From positions 186,001-250,000 of the forward strand of contig NZ_AEYE02000008.1 of NCBI RefSeq assembly GCF_000298315.2: 64,000 nucleotides of DNA. Reading direction: 5' to 3'. The notes under the pieces are model-generated. The model saw only the letters and a list, made by a program, of their open reading frames with translations, was not told the DNA's origin and ran no database searches. The translations under genes and the position numbers were made by a program. The DNA is from Rhizobium grahamii CCGE 502. Its GTDB lineage: Bacteria > Pseudomonadota > Alphaproteobacteria > Rhizobiales > Rhizobiaceae. This document shows, in pieces, positions 17,270 through 25,503 of the stretch (position 1 is the stretch's first letter; each line of letters starts with the position of its first letter).

Positions 17270-17845
17270 TTAAGCTTCGTCGCCTTCGAGGTCGGCTTCC
17301 GGATCGAAAAAGTCTTCCGGACGAAGAGCGTCTTCGTCAACCCCGTAGATCGCGTCAACCGAGTTAAGGGTTTCGCCCTTGGCCTGACGCTCAGCTTCGT
17401 CAGCCGAACGGGCAACGTTGAGCTCGATGTGGATTTCGACTTCAGCGTGGAGCTGCAGTTCAACCTTGTGCAGGCCGATCGACTTGATCGGCGTGTTCAG
17501 GTGAACCTGGTTGCGACCGATGTTGAAGCCTTCGGCAGCGAGGATCTCAACGACGTCGCGAGCAGCGACAGAGCCGTACATCTGGCCGGTTTCGCCAGCC
17601 GAGCGAACGACGATGAAGGACTTGCCGTCGAGAACGTCAGCGACCTTCTGTGCTTCCGACTTGCGCTCGAGGTTGCGAGCTTCGAGCGTTGCGCGCTCGG
17701 ATTCGAAACGCTTCTTGTTGGCTTCGTTGGCGCGAAGAGCCTTGCCGAGCGGCAGCAGGTAGTTACGAGCGAAGCCGTCGCGAACCTTTACGGTTTCGCC
17801 CATCTGGCCGAGCTTGGAGATGCGTTCAAGAAGAATGACTTCCAT
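17270..17845 (-). CDS. rplI: 50S ribosomal protein L9
   Basis: A 191-residue L9, opening with [13 protein letters not shown] and followed by the conserved [14 protein letters not shown]. It binds 23S rRNA at the L1 stalk base and reaches out to a neighbouring ribosome. It is about 40 residues longer than the E. coli protein because of an acidic tail rich in Asp and Glu (about residues 150-191). It ends the minus-strand rpsF-rpsR-DUF2232-rplI run. Confidence 0.97.
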   Translation of the reverse strand: MEVILLERISKLGQMGETVKVRDGFARNYLLPLGKALRANEANKKRFESERATLEARNLERKSEAQKVADVLDGKSFIVVRSAGETGQMYGSVAARDVVEILAAEGFNIGRNQVHLNTPIKSIGLHKVELQLHAEVEIHIELNVARSADEAERQAKGETLNSVDAIYGVDEDALRPEDFFDPEADLEGDEA

Positions 17846-17866
17846 GTTCGTGTTCCTTTCGTGTCT

Positions 17867-18850
17867 CTAGATTTTCGTATCTGTCTGTTTGGGGGCATCA
17901 GCATCCTTGTTCGGGGTCAGCGCGATCGCCTTGCGGGTATCGCTCAAGCCCAACACGAGGATGAAAAAGGCTGGCACCATCAGGATCAGCGATGCCAGGT
18001 AGCAGAGGATCAGCGCCGGCAGGCGCCAATCCTTGCCGCGCGTGCGGAAGTGCAGCGCGGCGAATCCGGAAAGCAGGAAGCCGGCGCCGAAAGTGCCGAC
18101 GACAGTTGCTCCGATCATCGCCGCCATGCCGCCGAAGAAGGTGGCGGCAAGACCGACGAGAAAGACGAAGATCGAATTGCGGTTCATGCGCAGCGCCGAG
18201 GGGAGATCCTCGCGCGGGCGCAGACCACGGCCGGATGCGCTGACGATCCGGGTTGCGATGTAATAGGCGGCAAACAGCATGACCACCCACATGCCGCCCT
18301 GAATAGCGGGCAGCATGAGCAGTACCAGTGCCTTGGTTTGCGCGGTCACGGCCGGATCGGGCGAAAACTCGGGCTGCTGCTGTGCAAGCGAGCCGAACAG
18401 CACGTCGACCAGCCGGTCGATGAGTTCAGGACCGTAACCGATCATCACGCCGACGACGATAACGGCGATCGTGACTAGGCCGCAGAGATGCAGCAGGATA
18501 TCCGAAAGCGGATACCAGGCCATCAGATGCTCAGGGCCGCCAAGTTCAGACGCGGGACGGGCGAGATTTGCAAGGTGGCTGAGCCAGCCAGCTGGCAGCA
18601 GCGTAACCAGTGTCATCATCAGCGCGAAGGACGGCGAGATGGCGATCGCACCGACGACAGCGGCAGTGACGACGGCGGAGATCGCCGCCATGTTGCCCCA
18701 GCCGAGGCCGACGAGAAGAATGGGAAGGGCAGAGGCCGCATAGAGAACCGCACTGAAAGACGGCTGCAGGCTTGCGCCGAGCACTAGAAGTGCGGCGGTC
18801 AATCCGGCGAGTGCGCCGATGCCTAGCGTTTTTGTGTTCAGTTGCTTCAC
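17867..18850 (-). CDS. DUF2232 family membrane protein
   Basis: A 327-residue inner-membrane protein with about eight hydrophobic helices. It matches the DUF2232 proteins that sit between rpsR and rplI in many alphaproteobacteria; distant relatives in Firmicutes (YybS) occur next to rplI too. No function is known. The start is GTG at 18850, with AGGA upstream. The constant place beside ribosomal genes suggests co-expression but says little about its role. Confidence 0.87.
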   Translation of the reverse strand: MKQLNTKTLGIGALAGLTAALLVLGASLQPSFSAVLYAASALPILLVGLGWGNMAAISAVVTAAVVGAIAISPSFALMMTLVTLLPAGWLSHLANLARPASELGGPEHLMAWYPLSDILLHLCGLVTIAVIVVGVMIGYGPELIDRLVDVLFGSLAQQQPEFSPDPAVTAQTKALVLLMLPAIQGGMWVVMLFAAYYIATRIVSASGRGLRPREDLPSALRMNRNSIFVFLVGLAATFFGGMAAMIGATVVGTFGAGFLLSGFAALHFRTRGKDWRLPALILCYLASLILMVPAFFILVLGLSDTRKAIALTPNKDADAPKQTDTKI

Positions 18851-18961
18851 GGTCGCTGTCCTGCTTCATCAAGCAGTTAGAGGGCGTTTCCTGAATCGAT
18901 TTCAGAAAGGCCTCAACATGGGTTTTAAGAGTTCCGATCCGCGCCCATCGCGAAAGGGAGA

Positions 18962-18985
18962 AGGGAAGGCATTGCTGCCTTCCCT
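18962..18985 (-). terminator. Hairpin downstream of rpsR, possible attenuator
   Basis: A perfect 10-base stem AGGGAAGGCA / TGCCTTCCCT with a TTGC loop, 22 bases after the rpsR stop. The T run that follows on the minus strand is weak (TCTCCCTTTC), so it may reduce rather than stop transcription into the DUF2232 gene and rplI. Confidence 0.5.
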
Positions 18986-19006
18986 CGATTTGGTCTCGTC
19001 AGCTGA

Positions 19007-19255
19007 TTAAGCGACGACGTACGGCAGCAGGCCGAGGAAACGAGCGCGCTTGATCGCCTGAGCGAGTTCGCGCTGCTTCTTCTGCGAAACAGCCGTGATA
19101 CGGGAAGGAACGATCTTGCCGCGCTCGGAAATGTAGCGCTGCAGGAGACGAACGTCCTTGTAGTCGATGCGCGGAGCGTTTGCGCCGGAGAACGGGCAAG
19201 TCTTGCGACGACGATGGAACGGGCGACGAACCGGTGCGGAGGAAGATTCAGACAT
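19007..19255 (-). CDS. rpsR: 30S ribosomal protein S18
   Basis: An 82-residue S18 with the conserved C-P-F near residue 20, I-D-Y-K-D-V near 30 and the basic [15 protein letters not shown]-terminus. It binds the central domain of 16S rRNA as a heterodimer with S6, which is encoded 12 bases upstream. Confidence 0.98.
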   Translation of the reverse strand: MSESSSAPVRRPFHRRRKTCPFSGANAPRIDYKDVRLLQRYISERGKIVPSRITAVSQKKQRELAQAIKRARFLGLLPYVVA

Positions 19256-19267
19256 TCTCAGTTCTCC

Positions 19268-19726
19268 TTATGCACGGTCTTCGCGGGGAGCACGGTCCGG
19301 ACGCGGACCACGCTGGAAGTCGCCGTCACGACGCGGCGGACGATCGCCGAATTCGCGGCGCGGGCCACGGTCGCCGCCTTCACGCGGGCCGCGGTCGTCG
19401 CGGTCGCGCTTCTGCATCATGGCAGACGGGCCTTCTTCGTGCTTTTCGACAGCGATCGTCATGTAGCGCAGGACGTCTTCGCTGATGCGCATCTGACGTT
19501 CCATTTCCTGCACGGCAGCAGCCGGCGCGTCGATGTCGACGAGAACGTAGTGAGCCTTGCGGTTCTTCTTGATGCGGTAGGTCAGGGACTTGAGGCCCCA
19601 GTTTTCTACGCGCCCGACCTTGCCGCCGTTAGCTTCGAGTACGCCCTTGTACTGTTCTACGAGGGCATCGACCTGCTGAGCGGAAATATCCTGTCGGGCA
19701 AGGAATACATGTTCATAAAGAGCCAT
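19268..19726 (-). CDS. rpsF: 30S ribosomal protein S6
   Basis: A 152-residue S6 starting [13 protein letters not shown] at 19726; an upstream in-frame ATG at 19756 adds unconserved residues. The core S6 fold covers about residues 1-95. It is followed by a tail of more than 50 residues made almost wholly of Arg, Asp, Gly and Pro in R-D-R-D-D-R-G-P-type repeats, much longer than in E. coli. S6 pairs with S18. The gene heads the ribosomal run behind a leader of about 210 bases. Confidence 0.97.
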   Translation of the reverse strand: MALYEHVFLARQDISAQQVDALVEQYKGVLEANGGKVGRVENWGLKSLTYRIKKNRKAHYVLVDIDAPAAAVQEMERQMRISEDVLRYMTIAVEKHEEGPSAMMQKRDRDDRGPREGGDRGPRREFGDRPPRRDGDFQRGPRPDRAPREDRA

Positions 19727-19945
19727 GACAGCTTTGCCTTTCTTGCGTTTATTCAACCCGATATTCGGCGGCTAAGCCTCAACGACTGCTCCTGATTGGG
19801 AAAACCCAGGCAAGAAAAGCGTTTCCGAGACGGTCGAGAGCGGAGACACGGGAGGCTGGAACGCTTCCGTTCCGAACGATTTCCCGTGGGAAACCGGCCC
19901 TCCGTTCAGCCACCAGCCAGAAGACCGGGTTTGCGAACAAGGCGG
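19727..19945 (-). promoter_or_regulatory. Long rpsF leader, possible S6:S18 autoregulation site
   Basis: The predicted transcript has over 200 untranslated bases before rpsF. A small inverted repeat TTTCCC-GT-GGGAAA lies at 19880-19893, and GAACGG-type repeats lie around it. S6:S18 complexes are known to bind structured rpsF leaders in many bacteria. I could not identify the consensus structure by eye, so this is a suggestion from position and length. Confidence 0.35.
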
Positions 19946-19973
19946 CTTATACGGATTTTTGACGGAAACGCAA
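19946..19973 (-). promoter_or_regulatory. Probable promoter of the rpsF-rpsR operon
   Basis: On the minus strand TTGCGT (19973-19968) and TATAAG (19951-19946) are separated by 16 bases. With the preceding C the -35 reads CTTGCG, close to the rhizobial CTTGAC. Confidence 0.55.
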
Positions 19974-19979
19974 GAGACG

Positions 19980-21779
19980 TCAGCAATGTTCTCGCTGCGA
20001 GTTCAGCGAAGGCAGTCCGGCTTTGCGTAGCCCGTCGACGAAATGGTCGTAGTGACTGGGGTCGACGTAGGGCGTCAGGATCTTCCAGTAATGCTCGAGA
20101 TCGGCAGGAACATTTGCCAAGATCTCGGGGATGAGCCGCCGGGCTTCCTCATTACGGTTGAGCTGCCCCAAGCTTGCGAGAAGCACGACGCGATTAAAAT
20201 AGGCACGCCGGAGCGACAACCCGCGTTCCGAATAGTGAATGGCCTCCTCGTAGTTGCCGAGATGATAGTGAGACAGGGCAAGCCGATCGAGGATGAGATA
20301 GGCGAGGGGATCATGCGGGCTAAGCCGCAGGGCCATGTGGAGAGGATCGGAAGCCTCGGCGAAGTTGCCCGTGAAAATTCTGGCCCATCCAAGCCCCATA
20401 TGCGCCAGGGCAAAATTGGGATTGAGATCGATCGCCTGCTGCGCTTCTTCTACGGCGGCCGGCGCATTGTGGGCCACGAAATGGCCAAGACACATTGCGT
20501 AGTGTGAATAGGGGTCGCGCGGATCGAGCGCGACCGCGCGCTCCGCTTCCGTCCGAAGTTCCGTACTGTCCTTGTCGACATCCTCGCTGAAGCCGTGGAA
20601 ACAGCGCGCGTAGAGAGAGCGAGCCAGCATCATGTGGCCGCGTGCGAATTCGGGATCGAGCTCGATGGCGCGTCGATGCCAGGTTATGGATTCGATGAAA
20701 TGCTCGGCCGTATCCTGGGCATTGTGCAGCCAAGTGCCGCGCATATGGCTCTCGTAGGCGTCGAGATTGTCCGTCGTTCTGAGCAATGCCCGGCGGCTCT
20801 CGCCGATCAGGATTTCCGGCTCGATGGCGCCGACGACATTTTGAGTGAGTTCGTCCTGAATGGCGAAAATGTCGGCGATTTCGCGGTCGTAGCGCTGTGC
20901 CCAGAGGTGAACGCCGGTCTCCGCTTCGATCAGCTGCCCAGTGACGCGAACGCGTGTCCCAGACCGTCGCACGCTACCCTCGACGAGATAGCGAACACCG
21001 AGATCGCGGCCGATCTGCTTCACGTCGACCGCACGCCCCTTGTAGGCGAAGGACGAATTCTGGGCGATGACGAAAAACCATCGGTAAAGCGAGAGCGCCG
21101 TGATGATATCCTCGGTGAGGCCATCCGCGAAAAACTCCTGCTCGGGATCGTCGGACATGTTGACGAAGGGCAATACCGCGATCGAGGGCTTGTCAGGCAG
21201 CCTCAGCGGCCCGGCGAGCGCGCCCGCTTCCACAGGGTCCTCGCGACTCCAGTGCACTCGGTGGACGGGCACGGGGCGCGGGATATTCTTGAGCGTGCGG
21301 TCTCCCATCGGAATGAGTGGGAAGTCGAGTTTTCCCTCGATCTGCTGCCGCAGCGCGCCGGAAATACAGATGCCGGAAGGAAGCGCCACCTCCTGAAGAC
21401 GCGCCGCGACATTCACGCCGTCGCCGAGCAGGTTGTCTCCCGAGACGACGACATCGCCGAGATTGAGCCCAAGGCGAAATTCCATGCGCCGGTCAGGCGG
21501 CAGGTCCGCATTGCGGCGATTAAGGGCGCGCTGGATGGCCACGGCCGCGCGCACGCCCTGCACCGCGCTGTGGAATTCCGCCACCACGCTGTCTCCGGCG
21601 CTGCCGAAAATTCGTCCGCCGTGCTCCTGCACGAGGTCGCCAATCGTAGCGTTGTAGATGCCGAGTGTCGCAAGCGCATCCTCCTCGTTGGTTGCAACAA
21701 GGCGACTGTAGCCGGCGACATCGCCGGCAAGTATGACTGCGAGCTTCCGTTCCACGGAATGAGCCCCCTCGCTCGGCAC
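19980..21779 (-). CDS. Class III adenylate/guanylate cyclase with TolB-like and TPR domains
   Basis: A 599-residue multidomain protein. The N-terminal cyclase domain (about 10-175) keeps the two metal-binding aspartates (D20 in A-G-D-V-A-G-Y and D63 in G-D-S-V-V-A) and the N123/R127 pair of G-V-N-V-A-A-R-L, so it should make a cyclic nucleotide. A TolB/FlgO-like segment follows (I-A-V-L-P-F-V-N-M-S near 205), then about 230 residues of TPR-like helices. No membrane segment is obvious. Such proteins are numerous in rhizobia and mostly unstudied. The start is GTG. It sits between the ribosomal run and tas and looks like an accessory insertion. Confidence 0.88.
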   Translation of the reverse strand: MPSEGAHSVERKLAVILAGDVAGYSRLVATNEEDALATLGIYNATIGDLVQEHGGRIFGSAGDSVVAEFHSAVQGVRAAVAIQRALNRRNADLPPDRRMEFRLGLNLGDVVVSGDNLLGDGVNVAARLQEVALPSGICISGALRQQIEGKLDFPLIPMGDRTLKNIPRPVPVHRVHWSREDPVEAGALAGPLRLPDKPSIAVLPFVNMSDDPEQEFFADGLTEDIITALSLYRWFFVIAQNSSFAYKGRAVDVKQIGRDLGVRYLVEGSVRRSGTRVRVTGQLIEAETGVHLWAQRYDREIADIFAIQDELTQNVVGAIEPEILIGESRRALLRTTDNLDAYESHMRGTWLHNAQDTAEHFIESITWHRRAIELDPEFARGHMMLARSLYARCFHGFSEDVDKDSTELRTEAERAVALDPRDPYSHYAMCLGHFVAHNAPAAVEEAQQAIDLNPNFALAHMGLGWARIFTGNFAEASDPLHMALRLSPHDPLAYLILDRLALSHYHLGNYEEAIHYSERGLSLRRAYFNRVVLLASLGQLNRNEEARRLIPEILANVPADLEHYWKILTPYVDPSHYDHFVDGLRKAGLPSLNSQREHC

Positions 21780-21877
21780 AGAGCCCTACAAAACTAGCCG
21801 AATTGCACAAGCCGGAGAAGCGGAAATTGCCGCATAGGTAAAGTTATCGAAACTTGTCGTTGTGATGTTTGCGGGAG

Positions 21878-21905
21878 ACGATCTGGCCTTCCTTGGCCAG
21901 ATCGT
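21878..21905 (-). terminator. Strong hairpin downstream of the aldo/keto reductase gene
   Basis: An 11-base perfect stem ACGATCTGGCC / GGCCAGATCGT with a 6-base loop, 17 bases past the gene's stop. No T run follows on the minus strand, so it may stabilise the mRNA end rather than terminate. Confidence 0.5.
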
Positions 21906-21922
21906 GCCTGGTGTACCGCAGC

Positions 21923-22966
21923 CTAGATCGGCATCGGGTATTGGCGATGGACCGTCTCGATTTCAGCCAAGACGTCGTGCGACAGTTTGAGATTGACAGA
22001 GCTCAGGTCAGTCTCGAGCTGCTTCACAGTCGTCGCGCCGATGATCACCGATGCCATGAAGCGGCGGTGTAGGCAGAAGGCGAGCGCCATCGCAGTCGGA
22101 TCGAGCCCGTGCCGTGTGGCAATGTCGAGATAGGCCTTCGTTGGTGCTTCCTGCAGAGGCTGCAGACGACCGCCAAGATCGCCGTTGATCGAACCGCGCG
22201 AGCCTTCCGGCTTCGCGCCGTTGATATACTTGCCGCTGAGGATGCCGCCGGCGAGCGGGGAGTAGGCGAGCAGACCGACATCCTCGTGATGCGACAGTTC
22301 CGCCAGATCCAGATCGTAATGACGATACAGCAGATTGTATTCGTTCTGGATCGTGGCAACGCGCGGCAGGCCGAGCTGCTCGGCAAGCGTCAGGTACTTC
22401 TGGGTGCCCCAGGTCGTTTCGTTGGAGAGGCCGAAGGCGCGAACCTTGCCCTCTTTCACAAGGGTGCCCATTGTTTCCAATATCTCGGTGATATTGGCGA
22501 TGGCCTTGGCGCGATCCTGCTTGAAGGGGTCGTAGTGCCAAGCCTGACGGAAATGGAAATGCCCGCGGCTCGGCCAGTGAATCTGGTACAGGTCGATATA
22601 GTCGGTCCTCAGGCGCTTCAGGCTTGCCTCGATCGCGAGGCGAATGTTTTTCGCGTCGGCACCGTCGCCGTTGCGGATATAGGAACGGCCCGGTCCGGCG
22701 ACCTTGGTGGCGAGCACGATATCCTTGCGCTTGCCCGTCTTCTGGAACCAGCTTCCGATATAGTCTTCGGTCAGGCCCTGGGTCTCCGCTGAAACCGGCG
22801 TGGTCGGATAGAGTTCGGCCGTATCGAAGAAGTTGACGCCCTTCTCGACGGAATAGTCCATCTGCTCGTGCGCCTCGATCTCCGTGTTTTGGGTGCCCCA
22901 TGTCATGGTGCCGAGGCAGATTTCGGACACGGAAATATCCGTGCGGCCAAGTTTCCTGTATTTCAT
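21923..22966 (-). CDS. tas: NADP(H)-dependent aldo/keto reductase, Tas-like
   Basis: A 347-residue aldo/keto reductase resembling E. coli Tas over its length, including the unusual E-T-Q-G-L-T-E near residue 60. Catalytic residues are present: D and Y in F-D-T-A-E-L-Y, K in T-K-V-A-G-P, and H in Q-I-H-W-P. It reduces carbonyl compounds; the physiological substrate of Tas is unclear. The ATG at 22966 gives the typical length; the frame open to 23104 runs into the fabD promoter region. It is divergent from fabD. Confidence 0.85.
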   Translation of the reverse strand: MKYRKLGRTDISVSEICLGTMTWGTQNTEIEAHEQMDYSVEKGVNFFDTAELYPTTPVSAETQGLTEDYIGSWFQKTGKRKDIVLATKVAGPGRSYIRNGDGADAKNIRLAIEASLKRLRTDYIDLYQIHWPSRGHFHFRQAWHYDPFKQDRAKAIANITEILETMGTLVKEGKVRAFGLSNETTWGTQKYLTLAEQLGLPRVATIQNEYNLLYRHYDLDLAELSHHEDVGLLAYSPLAGGILSGKYINGAKPEGSRGSINGDLGGRLQPLQEAPTKAYLDIATRHGLDPTAMALAFCLHRRFMASVIIGATTVKQLETDLSSVNLKLSHDVLAEIETVHRQYPMPI

Positions 22967-23103
22967 CTGAAAGCCTTGAAAGTGATCTGGAAAAGAAATG
23001 GTCTGGGAGGGCGGCGCAAATCTAGACCGGAATTGCGCAAGCGCAAGAGGGATTACGAGGCTTTCTCGCACGCGCAAAAGCCTTGGAACGCGGGCCTCCG
23101 GCA

Positions 23104-23132
23104 CTTGACTCTGCAGGAAAGAATGTCAATTG
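23104..23132 (+). promoter_or_regulatory. Candidate fabD promoter
   Basis: CTTGAC (23104-23109), a perfect rhizobial -35, is followed after 17 bases by CAATTG (23127-23132), a poor -10. The start codon lies about 34 bases after the predicted transcription start. Confidence 0.45.
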
Positions 23133-23172
23133 GAGGCGAAATAACCAGAGGTCCGTTTGCAAAGGACGTAGG

Positions 23173-24117
23173 ATGACCATCGCATTCACATTTCCGGGTC
23201 AGGGCAGCCAGGCTGTCGGCATGGGCAAGGATCTCGCCGAAAACTTCGCCGAGGCACGCGCCGTCTTCCAAGAAGTCGACGAAGCGCTGGGCGAAAAGTT
23301 GTCCGAGACGATGTTTAACGGACCGGAAGACACCCTTACGCTGACGGCCAATGCGCAGCCGGCTCTGATGGCGGTCTCGATGGCGGTTGTCCGTGTCCTC
23401 GAAGCCAAGGGCGTCGACCTGAAGGCGAAAGTCTCCTACGTCGCCGGCCATTCGCTCGGCGAATACTCCGCGCTTTGCGCCGCAGGCACCTTCTCGCTTG
23501 CCGACACCGCGCGCCTGCTTCGCATTCGTGGCAATGCCATGCAGGCTGCCGTGCCGGTCGGCGTTGGCGCCATGGCTGCAATCATCGGCCTTGAACATGC
23601 TGACGTCGTCGCTGTCTGCGAGGAAGCCTCTGCCGTCGGATCCTGCCAGATCGCCAACGACAACGGCGGCGGCCAGATCGTCATTTCAGGTGAGAAGGCG
23701 GCTGTCGAAAAGGGTGCCGCGATCGCGACTGAGAAGGGCGCCAAGCGCGCGATCCTGCTCCCGGTCTCCGCTCCCTTCCATTCCTCGCTGATGGCGCCTG
23801 CTGCCGAAGCGATGCGCGAAGCTCTGGCCGGCGTAAAGAAGTCCAGCCCGGTCGTGCCTCTTATCGCAAACGTGCGCGCTGCGCCGGTGACCGACGCCGA
23901 CGAGATTGCCAAGCTGTTGGTGGAGCAGGTGACGGGCCAGGTCCGCTGGCGCGAGACGGTCGAATGGTTTGCGGCCAATGGCGCAACAACACTTTATGAG
24001 CTCGGGTCCGGTAAGGTTTTGACCGGCCTTGCGCGCCGCATCGACAAGACGGTGAATGGCATCGCGGTCAACACGCCCGTCGATATCGACGCAGCGGTTG
24101 CCGCCCTGATGGCCTGA
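23173..24117 (+). CDS. fabD: malonyl-CoA:ACP S-malonyltransferase
   Basis: Transfers malonyl groups from CoA to acyl carrier protein, starting each fatty acid elongation round. The 314-residue protein has the G-Q-G-S-Q motif at 9-13, the nucleophile S94 in G-H-S-L-G-E-Y-S-A and the catalytic His in S-A-P-F-H-S-S-L-M. The ATG at 23173 is preceded by AAGGACGTAGG and matches the family; the frame open upstream to 23083 is not conserved. It heads the fabD-fabG-acpP-fabF cluster. Confidence 0.97.
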   Translation: MTIAFTFPGQGSQAVGMGKDLAENFAEARAVFQEVDEALGEKLSETMFNGPEDTLTLTANAQPALMAVSMAVVRVLEAKGVDLKAKVSYVAGHSLGEYSALCAAGTFSLADTARLLRIRGNAMQAAVPVGVGAMAAIIGLEHADVVAVCEEASAVGSCQIANDNGGGQIVISGEKAAVEKGAAIATEKGAKRAILLPVSAPFHSSLMAPAAEAMREALAGVKKSSPVVPLIANVRAAPVTDADEIAKLLVEQVTGQVRWRETVEWFAANGATTLYELGSGKVLTGLARRIDKTVNGIAVNTPVDIDAAVAALMA

Positions 24118-24146
24118 TTGATTTAACGAATACAAGGAACACTTCC

Positions 24147-24884
24147 ATGCTCGATCTTTCCGGCCGCAAGGCTCTGGTCACCGGCGCGTCCGGCGGTATC
24201 GGTGAAGAAATCGCCCGCATTCTGCATAGGCAGGGCGCGATTGTCGGCCTGCACGGCACCCGCGTCGAGAAGCTTGAGGCGCTCGCCAACGATCTCGGCG
24301 ATCGCGTCAAGATTTTCCCGGCGAACCTTGCTGACCGCGACGAAGTCAAGGCGCTCGGCGCCAAGGCCGAGGCCGATCTCGAAGGCGTCGACATCCTCGT
24401 CAACAATGCCGGCATCACCAAGGACGGCCTGTTCGTCCGCATGAGCGACGAAGATTGGGATAACGTCATTGAGGTGAACCTCACCGCAATGTTCCGTCTC
24501 ACGCGCGAGCTGACGCATCCGATGATGCGCCGCCGTTATGGCCGCATCATCAACATCACCTCGGTCGTCGGCGTCACCGGCAATCCCGGCCAGGCGAACT
24601 ACTGCGCCTCCAAGGCGGGCATGATCGGCTTCACGAAGTCGCTGGCTCAGGAGATTGCAACCCGCAACGTCACGGTCAACTGCGTGGCACCGGGCTTCAT
24701 CGAATCCGCCATGACCGGCAAGCTGAACGACAAGCAGAAGGAAGCGATCATGGGAGCGATCCCGATGAAGCGCATGGGCACCGGTGCGGAAGTTGCTTCC
24801 GCGGTCGCCTATCTTGCCTCATCGGAAGCCGCTTATATGACAGGCCAGACGCTGCACGTAAACGGCGGCATGGCCATGATCTGA
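24147..24884 (+). CDS. fabG: 3-oxoacyl-ACP reductase
   Basis: Reduces 3-oxoacyl-ACP with NADPH in fatty acid elongation. The 245-residue SDR protein has T-G-A-S-G-G-I-G near residue 12, N-N-A-G at 86-89 and the catalytic triad S139, Y152 and K156. It begins 29 bases after fabD and is followed by a hairpin, so fabD-fabG may form a transcript separate from acpP. Confidence 0.97.
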   Translation: MLDLSGRKALVTGASGGIGEEIARILHRQGAIVGLHGTRVEKLEALANDLGDRVKIFPANLADRDEVKALGAKAEADLEGVDILVNNAGITKDGLFVRMSDEDWDNVIEVNLTAMFRLTRELTHPMMRRRYGRIINITSVVGVTGNPGQANYCASKAGMIGFTKSLAQEIATRNVTVNCVAPGFIESAMTGKLNDKQKEAIMGAIPMKRMGTGAEVASAVAYLASSEAAYMTGQTLHVNGGMAMI

Positions 24885-24890
24885 AACGGT

Positions 24891-24912
24891 AAACTGCCTT
24901 TCGAGGCGGTTT
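24891..24912 (+). terminator. Hairpin terminator after fabG
   Basis: A 9-base stem AAACTGCCT / AGGCGGTTT (one G-T pair) with a stable TTCG loop, ending in TTTT, 6 bases after the fabG stop. A second small hairpin, CAACCC-GGTG-GGGTTG followed by ATTTTC, lies at 24934-24949. Confidence 0.6.
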
Positions 24913-24970
24913 TGGCCGCAATAGCGTGTTGACCAACCCGGTGGGGTTGATTTTCTGGCTTTGCGGCAGA

Positions 24971-24986
24971 CTTAAACCGTGTTAAG
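24971..24986. promoter_or_regulatory. Inverted repeat upstream of acpP
   Basis: CTTAA-N6-TTAAG, about 190 bases before acpP and past the fabG hairpins, in the stretch that must hold the acpP promoter. The protein that might bind it is unknown. I could not place -35 and -10 boxes with confidence. Confidence 0.3.
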
Positions 24987-25174
24987 CGGGCCATGACTGT
25001 GAACAGTCTCCCGAGAAAGCAGACGGACCGGCGGGCTTTTGTGCAAGCCTGGGACATTTCTGGTAGCCGGGTTCAAAGAGTTTGCCGAGGGTGGCTTTAA
25101 GGGGCGCCGCAGGCTGAAACAGGGTAGGGATGTCACAAGGCATTCTGATCAGACATAAGGTCGAGGAAACCGAC

Positions 25175-25411
25175 ATGAGCGATATCGCAGAACGCGTAAA
25201 GAAAATTGTTATTGATCATCTTGGCGTCGATGCCGACAAGGTTGTCGAAGGCGCAAGCTTTATCGACGATCTGGGCGCTGACTCGCTCGACACCGTCGAA
25301 TTGGTCATGGCGTTCGAAGAAGAATTCGGCGTTGAAATTCCGGACGATGCCGCTGACTCGATCCTGACGGTTGGCGATGCCGTGAAGTTTATCGAAAAGG
25401 CCCAGGCTTAA
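25175..25411 (+). CDS. acpP: acyl carrier protein
   Basis: The 78-residue carrier of growing acyl chains. S37 in [10 protein letters not shown] is the 4-prime-phosphopantetheine site, and the protein is strongly acidic, as expected. The ATG at 25175 follows GAGGAAA; the frame is open from 25130 but that part is not ACP. It has a 290-base upstream region with hairpins and a strong terminator behind it, so it is probably transcribed on its own at a high level. Confidence 0.98.
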   Translation: MSDIAERVKKIVIDHLGVDADKVVEGASFIDDLGADSLDTVELVMAFEEEFGVEIPDDAADSILTVGDAVKFIEKAQA

Positions 25412-25424
25412 TCCTGAGCATTTG

Positions 25425-25453
25425 AAAAGGGCGGACCCGGAGTCCGCCCTTTT
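25425..25453 (+). terminator. Intrinsic terminator of acpP
   Basis: A 12-base perfect stem AAAAGGGCGGAC / GTCCGCCCTTTT with a CCGGA loop, followed by CATTTTT. It is one of the strongest terminators in the window. Confidence 0.88.
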
Positions 25454-25503
25454 CATTTTTGGCATGGTTCTCCAATAACAAAAAAGGCGGGGGAATGCAG
25501 TCG

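Noticed and set aside
19268-19440. Tandem DNA repeat
   Set aside because: The repetitive look comes from the Arg/Asp/Gly-rich coding tail of rpsF, not from a separate repeat element.
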